From positions 1 through 56,818 of the forward strand of contig NZ_JAGGPH010000014.1 in assembly GCF_018613895.1 (NCBI RefSeq): a stretch of 56,818 nucleotides of DNA. Reading direction: 5' to 3'. Positions within the stretch are counted from its first letter, which is position 1, and each line of letters starts with the position of its first letter. The stretch is from Curtobacterium sp. ISL-83 (GTDB taxonomy: Bacteria > Actinomycetota > Actinomycetes > Actinomycetales > Microbacteriaceae). The translations under genes were made by a program, and so were the position numbers. Shown one piece after another: positions 32,589-41,589 of this stretch. The notes below the pieces were generated by a model. It was not told the origin of the DNA. It saw nothing but the letters and a program-made list of their open reading frames with translations, and did not search any database.

Positions 32589-32798
32589 ATGACTTCATCG
32601 TTCCCAGGCGGAAGCGAGTGCACCCTCACTCGTGGTCCGCGTTCAGACCACCACAACCCACGACACGTGACGCTGCGCCCGCGCACCGTCCCGTCGCTGC
32701 GTCCGCGCGGCGTCCTGCTGCTCCCGTCCCGGAGCCTCCCGACGCTGCCCTCGCGCCGCGTCCCGTCGTTGTTCGCATCCGGACCCGGAGCTCGGTGA
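32589..32798 (+). CDS. Possible 69-residue basic peptide encoded before the LuxR-family gene
   Basis: The frame starts ATG 32589 (MTSSFPGGSECTL), is rich in Arg, Pro, Leu and Ser with high third-position GC, and stops three bases before the LuxR ATG. That spacing suggests translational coupling. No homology is recognised, and the ribosome-binding site is weak (GAGGGG, 13 bases upstream). It may be a leader peptide or only a chance frame. Confidence 0.35.
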   Translation: MTSSFPGGSECTLTRGPRSDHHNPRHVTLRPRTVPSLRPRGVLLLPSRSLPTLPSRRVPSLFASGPGAR

Positions 32799-32801
32799 GT
32801 C

Positions 32802-35492
32802 ATGGCACTCACCGGTCGCCGTCTTGAGGTCGACCGGATCGCGACCCTCGCGGTACTCCCCCGGGAGTCCGCGATGGTTGTCGTCGGCGACCCTGGTTCC
32901 GGACGCAGCAGCGTCCTCGACGCGGTCGCGAACCGCGTCTCCCTCCCCGTCGTGCGCGTCGGTGTCAACGGAAGCGAAGCACGCTGGCCCTTGGCCGGCG
33001 TGACCGCCCTGTTCACCGCACTCGACGACCCCCGTGCCACGGCGCACATCGCCCACCTGCTGCAGGCGGGCGCCCAGATCCCGGCCTCGGCCGACGGTCT
33101 CGCCGCTGCACACGACTTCCTCGATGCCGTCCACGCGCTGACGCTCCCGCCGACGCTCGTGCTCATCGACGACCTGGACCGGATGGACGCGGAGAGCCAG
33201 GAGCTCATCGCGTTCCTCGCCGGACGACTCGCGGGCACCGCGCTGCGCGTCGTGGCGAGTGTCAGGACCGTGCCGTCGAACGGCCCCCTGGCGGCGCTGC
33301 CGATGCTGCGCCTGGAGCCCCTGCCCGCGGACGAGGCGCTCGTCCTCGCCCGCGACATGGCTCCCGAAGAAGCGAACGACGGCGTCCTCGCGGTCCTCGC
33401 CGAGGAGACGGGCGGCAACCCCGGTGCACTGCGTGAGCAGCTCGCCGTGCTGTCCCGCGAGCAGTTGAACGGCTCCGAGCCGCTCGTGCTGCCACTCCGC
33501 CCCACACCGACCACCGAGGCGATCGCCGCCGTGGTGCTCGGTTCGACTGCGGGACGAGATCTGGACGTCCTCGCACGACTGGCACTGGTCCCCACGGCGA
33601 AGGCCTCCGGCTGGGACCGTGACGAGGTCGACGACCTCGTCGGTGCCGGACTCGCCTCCGTCCGCGGCCAGTCCGTGACGGTGCGCGACCCGCTGGTCCG
33701 CTCCGCGCTGTACTGGAAGATGGGCGCCCGCGACCGGCGGAACGCGCACGCCGAACTGGCCGAGGCGAGCGCGGAGTCCGATCCCCGCGCCGCCGCGTGG
33801 CACCGCAGCTTCGTCGACGACGTCCCGGACGTCGTGGCGCTGCTGGCCGCGGCCCGGTCGTACGCGATCGACGGCAACCCGTCGGCCGCGGTGACCCTCA
33901 CCGAGCGTGCGCTGCACATCGGTGGCGGCGTCGAGGACGAACACGAAGCGCTCCTCGGGGTCGCCGAGGTCCTGCTCGGCCGTCGGTTGCTCGGGCTCGC
34001 CGCCCGGTACCTCGCCGCGATCCGGCCGTTCCGGTCGACCCCGCAGGAGGTCCGCCGCCTCCGCCTGCAGTACTCGGTGGAGTACCTGAGCGGTGACACG
34101 GTGCACGCCGACGAGCTGCTGTTCCCGGTGGGGACGGCCGAGCCGGCCGACGGTGACGCCGTCGCCGGACTGCTGGCCATGGTGGCGTGCTTCCGCGGGG
34201 AGGCGTGGGAGCTCGACCAGGCCCGCGACCTGCTCGCACGTGCCGCACAGCACGAGGCGACCGCCTCACCCCGCACGCTCGAGATCATCACGAGCGCCCG
34301 CGAGCTCATCGCGGCGGTCGACGGCACCCTGCCCGCCGACTCGGACCTGCACGAGGGGCTCTCGTCGAGCGTCCTGCTCGGCATGTCCGACCCGGCACTG
34401 TTGCTGCTCGCGCACGCGCTCAGCATCGCCGAGCGCTACCGCAGCGCCCGTCGGGTGTTCGCCCTGGTCCTCGCCCGTGGTCCGGAGACAGCCGTGATGT
34501 GGACCGAGGCCGCCCGCTACCTGTCCGCCGAGAACGAGGTGCGCTCCGGGAACTTCCGGCAGGCGCTCCGCGCGATCGACGTGTGGGAGGCCGGCTCGTC
34601 GATCACCGAACGCCTGCGGGACCCGTCCCGCGTGACGGCGCTCGCATGGCGGCACTTCGCGGAGGGCCGGTCCGCCGAGGCGCTCGACGTCCTGGACCGG
34701 TGCCTGGAGCAGCGCACCACGAACCGCCTCTGGGGCGCGACCGCGAAGCTCCACGCCCTGCGCGGCCGGGTACTGCTGCTCGACGGCCGTCTGGACGAGG
34801 CGGTCACCGCGCTGGAGGCCGCCGACGCCATCGGTCGGTCGCTCCGGAACCCGGCGCTGCTCCGGCACCTGGGCGACCTGGTCGAGACGTACGTCCGGCT
34901 CGGACGGATGGACGATGCCCGTGCGATCACGGCACGACTGGCGGGCGACCACCACGCTCGGCCGTCCCGCTGGGGTGCGCTCGTGCTCGCCCGGAGCCTG
35001 GCACTCGTGTCCGACGACACCACGCGGGAGATCGCGCGTCGGCGTGCCCTGGAACTGTTCCAGCCGCACGACTCGCAGTTCGAACGCGCTCGGACGTTCG
35101 CCGCGCTCGCGGTGACGGGCACCCCGAGCGAGCGTCCGCGGCTCGGTGCCGCTGCCGCCGCGGCGTACGAGGCCGCCGGGTTGCGTCGGCCCCTCGCCAC
35201 GCCGTCCCCGGCCGCCGCGATGCCGATGGCCACGCCGATGTCGTCCCTGCGCTCCGCACCCGTGCTGTCGCTCCCGGGCAGCCCGCGGAGCGCTCCGGAC
35301 GCGTCGACCGTGCTCACGTCGCTGACGGCGGAGGAACGTGCCGTCGTGCAGAAGGTGACCGAGGGGTACCGCAACCGCGAGATCGCCTCGTCGCTCTTCA
35401 TGTCGCAGCGCACAGTCGAACTGCGGCTGACGCAGATCTACCGCAAGGTGGGCGCGCGCTCGCGCTCGCACCTGGTCGCGCTGCTCACCTGA
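32802..35492 (+). CDS. Large ATP-binding LuxR-family transcriptional regulator (LAL/MalT-like)
   Basis: This 896-residue regulator has a STAND-like ATPase domain at the N-terminus with a P-loop-like GDPGSGRSS (29-37), where arginine replaces the usual lysine. Walker B is LVLIDDLDRMD (about 122-132). A long alpha-helical, TPR-like region follows (about 350-780), then a Pro/Ser linker. The LuxR helix-turn-helix is at the C-terminus (LTAEERAVVQKVTEGYRNREIA..., about 832-895). Such proteins oligomerise with ATP and an inducer to activate transcription. The inducer and targets are unknown. A perfect 56-base palindrome begins eight bases after the stop. Confidence 0.88.
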   Translation: MALTGRRLEVDRIATLAVLPRESAMVVVGDPGSGRSSVLDAVANRVSLPVVRVGVNGSEARWPLAGVTALFTALDDPRATAHIAHLLQAGAQIPASADGLAAAHDFLDAVHALTLPPTLVLIDDLDRMDAESQELIAFLAGRLAGTALRVVASVRTVPSNGPLAALPMLRLEPLPADEALVLARDMAPEEANDGVLAVLAEETGGNPGALREQLAVLSREQLNGSEPLVLPLRPTPTTEAIAAVVLGSTAGRDLDVLARLALVPTAKASGWDRDEVDDLVGAGLASVRGQSVTVRDPLVRSALYWKMGARDRRNAHAELAEASAESDPRAAAWHRSFVDDVPDVVALLAAARSYAIDGNPSAAVTLTERALHIGGGVEDEHEALLGVAEVLLGRRLLGLAARYLAAIRPFRSTPQEVRRLRLQYSVEYLSGDTVHADELLFPVGTAEPADGDAVAGLLAMVACFRGEAWELDQARDLLARAAQHEATASPRTLEIITSARELIAAVDGTLPADSDLHEGLSSSVLLGMSDPALLLLAHALSIAERYRSARRVFALVLARGPETAVMWTEAARYLSAENEVRSGNFRQALRAIDVWEAGSSITERLRDPSRVTALAWRHFAEGRSAEALDVLDRCLEQRTTNRLWGATAKLHALRGRVLLLDGRLDEAVTALEAADAIGRSLRNPALLRHLGDLVETYVRLGRMDDARAITARLAGDHHARPSRWGALVLARSLALVSDDTTREIARRRALELFQPHDSQFERARTFAALAVTGTPSERPRLGAAAAAAYEAAGLRRPLATPSPAAAMPMATPMSSLRSAPVLSLPGSPRSAPDASTVLTSLTAEERAVVQKVTEGYRNREIASSLFMSQRTVELRLTQIYRKVGARSRSHLVALLT

Positions 35493-35500
35493 GCGGACCA

Positions 35501-35556
35501 CACGACGGGACGGGAGGCCCGGTGCCAGCTGGCACCGGGCCTCCCGTCCCGTCGTG
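35501..35556. repeat. Perfect 56-base palindrome, GGACGGGAGGC family, copy 4
   Basis: The 26-base arms 35501-35526 and 35531-35556 are perfect complements around AGCT, so the whole element is a flawless palindrome. It contains GGGACGGGAGGC and the GGTGCCAGCTGGCACC core also found at 19686. It begins eight bases after the LuxR-family stop and most likely terminates that transcript. Confidence 0.9.
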
Positions 35557-35932
35557 TGCGGGGCCACGGGCCCGCCGCGCCGGTGCGAGGCTGCCGCGTT
35601 GCGGGACACCGCACCACTGCTCCGGGAGTCGCACCCACGCGGCGGTGAACCGCAAGAGCGCCCCGCGGCCGTTGCCGTGACGGGCACCCACGGGTGATGC
35701 TTCCCCTGCACCGACCGCCGTGCCCCTCCGGGGGACAGCCCGCGGTACCCCCGTCCGGTACCCGAACCGTCGGCCCAAGGACCCCGCCGTCCGCCCTCGC
35801 CTGATCCGAGGGCGGGCGACGGCCCGGGCCGGCGGACCGGACGCGCGGCAGACCCGACGGCGGTCGGTGCCGAACTCCCGCTCCGCCACAGTCCCTCCCC
35901 CGGCCTGTGTCCTCGAACCGAATGGACATCCG
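35557..35932. other. 376-base spacer upstream of glmS
   Basis: No gene is supported. A GC-rich hairpin lies at about 35789-35822 (CGCCCTCG/CGAGGGCG). I see no glmS ribozyme, which is a Firmicutes feature, and no clear -10 box near the glmS start. Confidence 0.5.
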
Positions 35933-37747
35933 ATGTGCGGCATCATCGCGGCGCGCGTGTCTGACGACGCCTCCCCCTACCTGCTCGACGGTCTCGAACG
36001 GTTGGAGTACCGCGGCTACGACTCAGCGGGGATCGCCGTCCGGACCGTGGTGGGCGGCATCGAGACCGTCCGGTCGGTCTCGCGGGTCGGTGACCTCCGG
36101 ACGCTCGTCGCAGCGCGCACCGGGGCTGCCCTCACGGGCGTCGGCATCGGTCACACCCGCTGGGCGACGCACGGCCCCGTCCGCGAGGCGAACGCCCACC
36201 CGCACCGCGACTGCTCCGGCCGCATCAGCGTCGTGCACAACGGGATCATCGAGAACGCCGACCGGCTCCGGGCGACGCTCGAGCGCCAGGGGCACGAGTT
36301 CCGGTCGGACGTCGACTCCGAGGTCATCTCGCACCTGGTCGAGCGCGCCCTCGCCGTTGACCCGGACCTCATGCTCGCCGTGCAGATCGCGACCGCCCAG
36401 CTCGAGGGGTCGTGGGCCATCGTCGTGCTCGACGCCCGCGACGGACGGATGGTGGTCGCCGCTGACCGCTCCCCGCTCGTCGTGGCCCGCTCGGCCCGTG
36501 GTGACTTCGTGGCCAGTGACGTCGGCGCGATCGCCGAGTGGTGCGAGACCTTCGTCGCGCTGCGCGACGGCGACGTCGTGGAGCTGGGCGAGGCGTGGTC
36601 GTGGTCCTCCCGTGGGATCGCTGTCCCGGTGCCGTTCCCGACGCCGTCCCCGTTCGCCGCCGCGGCGCTCGACCTCGGCGACCACCCGGACCACATGGCG
36701 AAGGAGATCGGGGAGCAGCCCGGCGTCGTCGCCGACATCCTCGAGCGGATCGCACGACGGGCCGCCGACGGCAGCATTTGGCTCGGTCTCGGTCTGCCCG
36801 TGTTCCGCCGGCTGGCGATCGTCGCCTGCGGGACCTCGTTGAACGCGGGACAGGTCATCGCGACCGCGCTGCGCGGGATCGGCGGCATCCCCACCGACGT
36901 CGTCGTCGCGAGCGAGGCCGACCAGGCGGTGCTCAGCCCGGGCACGCTGATCGTCGCGATCAGCCAGTCCGGCGAGACCGCCGACGTGCAGCGGGCGCTC
37001 GACCGGTTCGAGGGCCGTTTCCCGGTGCTGGCGCTGACGAACAACCTGCACTCGTCGCTCGCCCGCCGTGCCGACGCGGTGCTCGACTGCCACGCCGGGC
37101 CCGAGATCGGCGTCGCCGCGACGAAGACCTTCACGGCCCAGGTGGTGGTCGGTGTCGCGGCCATGATCTCCGAGCTCGTCGCCTCCGGGCGCATCGACCG
37201 GCCCCGCGCCGACGCCCTGGTCGGCGAGCTGCTCGACCTGCCCGCGCGCCTGGAGCGCGCCGCCGCGATCGCCGCCGACCGCATCCCGCTCCTGGTGTCG
37301 ACCGTGCGCGACGCGACCGGCTTCCTGTTCCTCGGGCGCGGTGCGGGCCTGCCGTACGCCGCCGAGGGCGCCCTCAAGCTCAAGGAGCTCAGCTACCGGT
37401 GGGCCGAGGCGTACCCGGCGGGCGAGCTCAAGCACGGTCCGCTCGCGCTGGTCGACGACGGCACCCCCGTGGTGGTCATCGACCACGGGGAGCCCCGGAT
37501 CCAGGCGGCGGTCGCCGAGGTCCGCGCCCGTGGCGGCTTCGTCATCACCATCGGCGGGGAGGGCTCGGACATCCCGGCGCTCGGCCGTCGGGTCGCCGGC
37601 GACCTCGCCTGGGGGCACGCGACCGCACCGTGGGGACCGCTCGAAGCCGTCGTGCCCCTGCAGATGCTCGCCCGCGAACTCGCGCTGCAGCTCGGCTGCG
37701 ACGTCGACAAGCCCCGGAACCTCGCGAAGTCGGTGACGGTCGAATAG
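35933..37747 (+). CDS. glmS: Glutamine--fructose-6-phosphate aminotransferase (isomerizing)
   Basis: GlmS makes glucosamine-6-phosphate from fructose-6-phosphate and glutamine, the entry to peptidoglycan amino sugars. The 604-residue enzyme starts MCGIIAARV, exposing the N-terminal nucleophile Cys2 after Met removal. The glutaminase domain (about 1-215) has GIGHTRWATHG and HNGIIEN. Two SIS sugar-isomerase domains follow (about 275-415 and 445-595; CGTSLNAG, SQSGETADV). The C-terminus LAKSVTVE is diagnostic of GlmS. The ATG at 35933 is fixed by the required MCG. A second glmS elsewhere in the genome is possible. Confidence 0.95.
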   Translation: MCGIIAARVSDDASPYLLDGLERLEYRGYDSAGIAVRTVVGGIETVRSVSRVGDLRTLVAARTGAALTGVGIGHTRWATHGPVREANAHPHRDCSGRISVVHNGIIENADRLRATLERQGHEFRSDVDSEVISHLVERALAVDPDLMLAVQIATAQLEGSWAIVVLDARDGRMVVAADRSPLVVARSARGDFVASDVGAIAEWCETFVALRDGDVVELGEAWSWSSRGIAVPVPFPTPSPFAAAALDLGDHPDHMAKEIGEQPGVVADILERIARRAADGSIWLGLGLPVFRRLAIVACGTSLNAGQVIATALRGIGGIPTDVVVASEADQAVLSPGTLIVAISQSGETADVQRALDRFEGRFPVLALTNNLHSSLARRADAVLDCHAGPEIGVAATKTFTAQVVVGVAAMISELVASGRIDRPRADALVGELLDLPARLERAAAIAADRIPLLVSTVRDATGFLFLGRGAGLPYAAEGALKLKELSYRWAEAYPAGELKHGPLALVDDGTPVVVIDHGEPRIQAAVAEVRARGGFVITIGGEGSDIPALGRRVAGDLAWGHATAPWGPLEAVVPLQMLARELALQLGCDVDKPRNLAKSVTVE

Positions 37748-37770
37748 CCAGGCACAACCGCTGGAACCGC

Positions 37771-37857
37771 TTGACGGCGTTCCTCGTCGTCCTCACCGTG
37801 CTCGCGATCGTCGGCACGATCGTCGTCATCACGGTGCTCACGCAGGGCCACCCCTGA
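37771..37857 (+). CDS. Possible 28-residue membrane micro-peptide after glmS
   Basis: From TTG 37771 the frame encodes a single hydrophobic helix (TAFLVVLTVLAIVGTIVVIT) and a short LTQGHP end, stopping at 37857. The open frame extends upstream to the glmS stop with basic residues (RHNRWNR), the pattern of a single-pass membrane peptide. No ATG or GTG is available in frame, and the ribosome-binding site is weak. Confidence 0.3.
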   Translation: MTAFLVVLTVLAIVGTIVVITVLTQGHP

Positions 37858-37906
37858 TCAGGGTCGTCCTCGGCGTCTTCCTGGGCGGGGCTGCGATGCT
37901 GGTCGC

Positions 37907-38619
37907 TTGACCACCACAGCCCCGCCCCTCGTCGTCATCGCGCTCCTCGTGGGCGCCGTCCTGCCGTTCGTGCCGCTCGTCGGACGGGTGGCCCGGATCG
38001 CCGCGACCATCGCGCACGAGGTCGGCCACGCCGTCGTCGTCGTGCCGTTCGGCGGGCGGATCCAGCGCATCGACCTGCATCCCGACGGCTCCGGCGAGGC
38101 GTGGGTCCAGCTCGGCGGCGTCCCCGGGGCATCCGCTGGCTCGTCCGGATCCTCAACCTGTACGCCGGGTACAGCGCGCCGCTCTGGGCCGGTGTGCTCC
38201 TGGTCACCGGCGTCCTGCACGGCTCGCGCTGGCTGCCCGTCGTCGTGCTCGCGGTGATCGGACTCGTCGCGCTGCTCTTCGTCCGGAACTGGTTCGGCCT
38301 GCTGGTGGCGCTCGCGTTCGACGCCCTCGCGCTCTGGGTGGCGCTCCGGCCCTCGGACACGACCGTGCTCGTGGTCGCGGCGGTCGGCGCGTTCTTCGTC
38401 GTCGACGGCCTGCGGTCGGTGGTGCAGGTCGCACGGTGGCTCGTCACCGGGGCGCGCGTGCAGACCGACTTCCACATCGCGGCGGCCGAGATGCGGGTGC
38501 CGGCGAGCGTCTGGTTCGTGTTGTTCCTGGTCGTCAACGGCGTCGCCGTGTGGCTCGCGCGGGGACCGCTCGGTGCCGTGTGGGACACGGTGACCGCCGG
38601 CGTCCGTTCCCTCGTGTGA
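37907..38619 (+). pseudogene. M50B-type membrane metalloprotease-like gene with one frameshift
   Basis: Two adjacent frames together make one plausible protein of about 237 residues. The first frame (TTG 37907 onward) encodes a helix and the zinc-site motif HEVGH in ATIAHEVGHAVVVV. The second, in the -1 frame, encodes RGIRWLVRILNLYAGYSAPLW and four more membrane helices to 38619. The switch falls at CCCCGGGG (38122-38129): one extra C or G there would restore a continuous VP(R/G)GIRW reading. It could be a real mutation, a base-calling error in a homopolymer, or programmed slippage. A GATGCT box six bases before the TTG suggests a leaderless start. Confidence 0.7.
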
Positions 38620-38655
38620 CGCGGAGCCCGGAGCGGACGGGCCCCGACCGTAACG

Positions 38656-38672
38656 CGGGGAAGCATTCCCCG
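38656..38672. promoter_or_regulatory. CGGGGAA-GCA-TTCCCCG palindrome upstream of the second sulfhydrylase
   Basis: Perfect seven-base arms lie 59 bases before the ATG of the sulfhydrylase at 38731. A further GGGGAAGC half-site follows at 38681. It is a candidate operator. The metY/metX 11-mer is not present here. Confidence 0.4.
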
Positions 38673-38730
38673 TTGCTCACGGGGAAGCCTGCGAGAGTAC
38701 GACCGACCCGCAACTCCCGGAAGGTACCCC

Positions 38731-40146
38731 ATGGCGAACGAGGACCACGGTTTCACGACCGAACAGGTGCACGGCGGCTTCCTGCCCGACCCCGGGCACG
38801 GCGCGCGCGTCCCCGCGATCCACATGTCCTCCGGGTTCCTGTTCGACGACTTCGACCAGGCCCGCGACCGCTTCGCCGGGACCGACGACGGGTACACGTA
38901 CACGCGCCTGGGCAACCCGACGAACGCCGACGTCGAACGTCGGATCGCGCTGCTCGAGCGCGGCACGGAAGCGATCCTCGTCGGGAGCGGACAGGCAGCC
39001 GCGACCGTTGCCTTCCTCGCCCTGCTGCAGGCCGGGGACCACGTCGTGAGCGCCCGGAGCATCTACGAGGGCACCAAGAGCCTGCTGCTGCAGAACCTCG
39101 GCCGGCTCGGCATCGAGGTCGACTTCGTCGCCGACCAGCGTGACCTCGACGAGTGGGCGCGGCTCGTCCGTCCGAACACGAAGGTGTTCTTCGCCGAGAC
39201 CATCCCGAACCCGAAGAACGACGTCCTCGACATCACGGGGGTGGCTGATGTCGCCCACCGCGCCGGCGTCCCGCTCCTGGTCGACAACACGCTCGCCACG
39301 CCGTACCTGGTGCGACCGCTCGAGCACGGCGCGGACTTGGTGATCCACTCCGCGTCGAAGTTCCTCTCGGGGCACGGCGCGGGCCTCGGTGGTGTCCTCG
39401 TCGACGGTGGGACGTTCGACTGGTCCGCGTCGCCCGACCGGTGGACGCAGCTGACGAGCCCCGAACGCTCCCTCGGCGGCGAGAGCCACGTGGAGCGCTT
39501 CGGTCGGCGCGCGTACATCGTGTACGCCCGCGACGTCATCAGCTCCCGCATCGGCCCCACCCCGTCGCCGTTCAACGCCTTCCTCCTCCGCCAGGGCATC
39601 GAGACGCTGTCGTTGCGCGTCGAGCGCCACAGCGCGAACGCGCTGGCCGTCGCGTCGTTCCTGGAGCAGCAGCCGGACGTGACGAGCGTCGACCACGCGG
39701 GTCTCGCCTCCAGTCCGTACCACGACCTCGCCCAGCGGTACCTGCCGCGTGGAGCGGGTTCCGTCTTCGCCTTCACGCTCGCCGGCGGCGAGCCGGCCGC
39801 GCGGGCCTTCATCGACGCGGTCGAGCTGTTCAGCCGGATGACCCACCTGGGCGACGTCCGGTCGCTCATCCTGCACCCCGCCACGACCACGCACGCCGGC
39901 CGGACCCCGGAGGAACGCGCCGAGCTCGGCATCGACGACGGACTCATCCGGCTGTCCGTCGGCATCGAGGACGTCGCGGACCTGGTCCGCGACCTGGAGC
40001 GCGGGTTCGCCGCGGTCCGCTCGATCGCTGACAGCCACGGCAGCGGCCTGGAGGCACGCCTCGCGTCCGCCACGGAGGTCACCACCGCGACGTCCGCGCC
40101 GGCAGCCGGCCCCGCCCAGGGGCACGTCATCGCCGGTGAGGTCTGA
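38731..40146 (+). CDS. O-acetylhomoserine/O-acetylserine sulfhydrylase-family PLP enzyme (second copy)
   Basis: This 471-residue Cys/Met-metabolism PLP enzyme is homologous to MetY at 4114. It has YTRLGNPTNADVERRIA near 65-81, VGSGQAA and the Schiff-base Lys210 in HSASKFLSGHGAGLGG. The C-terminal GDVRSLILHPATTTHAGRTPEE also matches. The last 35 residues are an Ala/Thr-rich extension absent from MetY. The reaction is probably sulfhydrylation of O-acetylhomoserine. One base separates it from the start of a flavin monooxygenase gene, so the pair likely captures sulfur released by that enzyme. The ATG has GGAAGG upstream. Confidence 0.88.
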   Translation: MANEDHGFTTEQVHGGFLPDPGHGARVPAIHMSSGFLFDDFDQARDRFAGTDDGYTYTRLGNPTNADVERRIALLERGTEAILVGSGQAAATVAFLALLQAGDHVVSARSIYEGTKSLLLQNLGRLGIEVDFVADQRDLDEWARLVRPNTKVFFAETIPNPKNDVLDITGVADVAHRAGVPLLVDNTLATPYLVRPLEHGADLVIHSASKFLSGHGAGLGGVLVDGGTFDWSASPDRWTQLTSPERSLGGESHVERFGRRAYIVYARDVISSRIGPTPSPFNAFLLRQGIETLSLRVERHSANALAVASFLEQQPDVTSVDHAGLASSPYHDLAQRYLPRGAGSVFAFTLAGGEPAARAFIDAVELFSRMTHLGDVRSLILHPATTTHAGRTPEERAELGIDDGLIRLSVGIEDVADLVRDLERGFAAVRSIADSHGSGLEARLASATEVTTATSAPAAGPAQGHVIAGEV

Positions 40147-40147
40147 G

Positions 40148-41455
40148 GTGGCCGACCTGCAGCACTTCGGGTACTTCTTCTCACGGGGCTTCGGCCCACA
40201 GGCATGGGGCCGCTCCGACTGGGACTGGGGCCACGACTGGACGAAGCCCGACCTGTACCAGCAGTCCGTCCGCGCGCTCGAACAGGCCGGCATGGACCTG
40301 GTGATCGCCGAGGACGCGATCTCGCTCGGCAACCCCGCGACCCTCGACCTCCGCATCCGCCAGGCCTACGGCGGCCCGAAGCACGACCCGCTGCTGCTGG
40401 CGCCCTACCTGTTCGCGGCGACGTCGCACATCGGCATCGCGCCCACGGTGAACGCGGGCATCACTCCCCCGTACCTCGCCGCCCGCCAGTTCGCCACGCT
40501 CGCGCACCTGTCGTCCGAACGGCTCGGCATCAACGTCGTCACCGACGTCGGGAGCGCACGGCACGCCGGTCTCCCGCCCTTGCCGCACGACCAGGCGTAC
40601 GACCGCGCTGAGGAGTGGATCGGGCTGCTCCGACGGCTCTGGGGGTCCTGGGGGCCGTCCGGCTACGTCGGGGACCCCTCGGACTGGAGCTTCGCGAACG
40701 GCGACGCTCTCGACTCGTTCTCGCACGAGGGGGCCTACTTCCGGGCCGACGGCCCGCTCAACGCGCTCCCGCTCGCGTCGGACCCGATCGTGGTCTCCCC
40801 CGGCGGGTCCGGACGCGGACTCGCCTTCGCGGGCACGCACTCGGACGTCCAGCTCGCACTCGCACCACTGACGGCCGCCGCGGTGGCCGACTACCGGGCT
40901 CGTGTGCTGGGCGCGGCCGCCGACGCCGGGCGCTCCGCCGCGGACCTCCGGATCCTGTTCGTGCTGAAGCCCGTCATCGCGAGCTCCGCGGACGAGGCCG
41001 ACCGACTGGTCGCCGCGTCCCGGCACCCCTCCGATGACGCCCTGCGAGCCGCGGCGGTCGCGTGGTCGAGCGACTCGGAGACGGACCTGCTGGCGCTCGA
41101 CCTCGACGCGCCGATCCCGCTCGGTACCTTCGGCGACCACGTCTCCGCCGGCACCGTGCGCGGGCTCGTCGGTGACACGCCGGACGCGCCCCTGCGGGAG
41201 CTCCTCACCCGGAAGGCGAGGCTCGGCCGGATCGCGACCAGGGACGGGTTCGTCGGGACCGCCGACGAGTTCACCGACTTCATCGAGGAGCTCGGCAGCG
41301 AGGCCGACAACGACGGCATCATCTTCTCCGGCGACCTGCACCCCGCGCAGGTGTACCGGATGCTCGGGGACCTCGTGCCGGCGCTCCGGCGGCGGGGGCT
41401 GCTGCGGCGGGAGTACGGCGACGGCGGGCTGCGGGCGAACCTGTTCGACTTCTGA
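40148..41455 (+). CDS. LLM-class flavin-dependent monooxygenase, NtaA/SnaA/DszA type
   Basis: This 435-residue bacterial-luciferase-like monooxygenase has an N-terminal barrel start HFGYFFSRGFGPQAWG. TSHIGIAPTVNAGITPPYLAARQFATLAHLSSERLGINVVTD is the family core, and IVVSPGGSGRGLAFAG binds FMN phosphate. Family members use FMNH2 from a separate reductase to oxidise chelators, pristinamycin precursors or organosulfur compounds (DszA). Coupling to a sulfhydrylase gene suggests C-S bond cleavage for sulfur scavenging; this is inference. I chose GTG 40148 with GGTGAGG six bases upstream; GTG 40136 is possible. Confidence 0.9.
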   Translation: MADLQHFGYFFSRGFGPQAWGRSDWDWGHDWTKPDLYQQSVRALEQAGMDLVIAEDAISLGNPATLDLRIRQAYGGPKHDPLLLAPYLFAATSHIGIAPTVNAGITPPYLAARQFATLAHLSSERLGINVVTDVGSARHAGLPPLPHDQAYDRAEEWIGLLRRLWGSWGPSGYVGDPSDWSFANGDALDSFSHEGAYFRADGPLNALPLASDPIVVSPGGSGRGLAFAGTHSDVQLALAPLTAAAVADYRARVLGAAADAGRSAADLRILFVLKPVIASSADEADRLVAASRHPSDDALRAAAVAWSSDSETDLLALDLDAPIPLGTFGDHVSAGTVRGLVGDTPDAPLRELLTRKARLGRIATRDGFVGTADEFTDFIEELGSEADNDGIIFSGDLHPAQVYRMLGDLVPALRRRGLLRREYGDGGLRANLFDF

Positions 41456-41458
41456 CGC

Positions 41459-41520
41459 CCGGCTGCCCGGCTGGTCCGCTGGTCGGCTGGTCGGCTGGTC
41501 GGCTCGTCGGCTGTTGGGCC
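41459..41520 (+). repeat. Short tandem repeat (GCTGGTCG units) after the monooxygenase gene
   Basis: Four to seven imperfect eight-base units of the GCTGGTCG/GCTCGTCG type follow the stop codon. Simple tandem repeats of this kind also occur near 29800-29990 and 45636. They probably arose by replication slippage. Confidence 0.6.
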
Positions 41521-41538
41521 GCTGACGCGGGCGGACAG

Positions 41539-41574
41539 CGAAGGGCGCGGTGCCGATCGGCACCGCGCCCTTCG
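41539..41574. terminator. Bidirectional terminator between the monooxygenase and APC permease
   Basis: A perfect 16-bp stem (41539-41554 with 41559-41574) has a GATC loop. It lies between convergent genes and ends 15 bases before the permease stop codon. Outer GACAG/CTGTC can extend the stem. Confidence 0.85.
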
Positions 41575-41589
41575 TCCTGTCACCGGCGA

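Noticed and set aside
35557..35932. glmS ribozyme or riboswitch in the glmS leader
   Set aside because: No match to the glmS ribozyme core by eye, and the ribozyme is a Firmicutes feature. Only a generic GC hairpin is visible.
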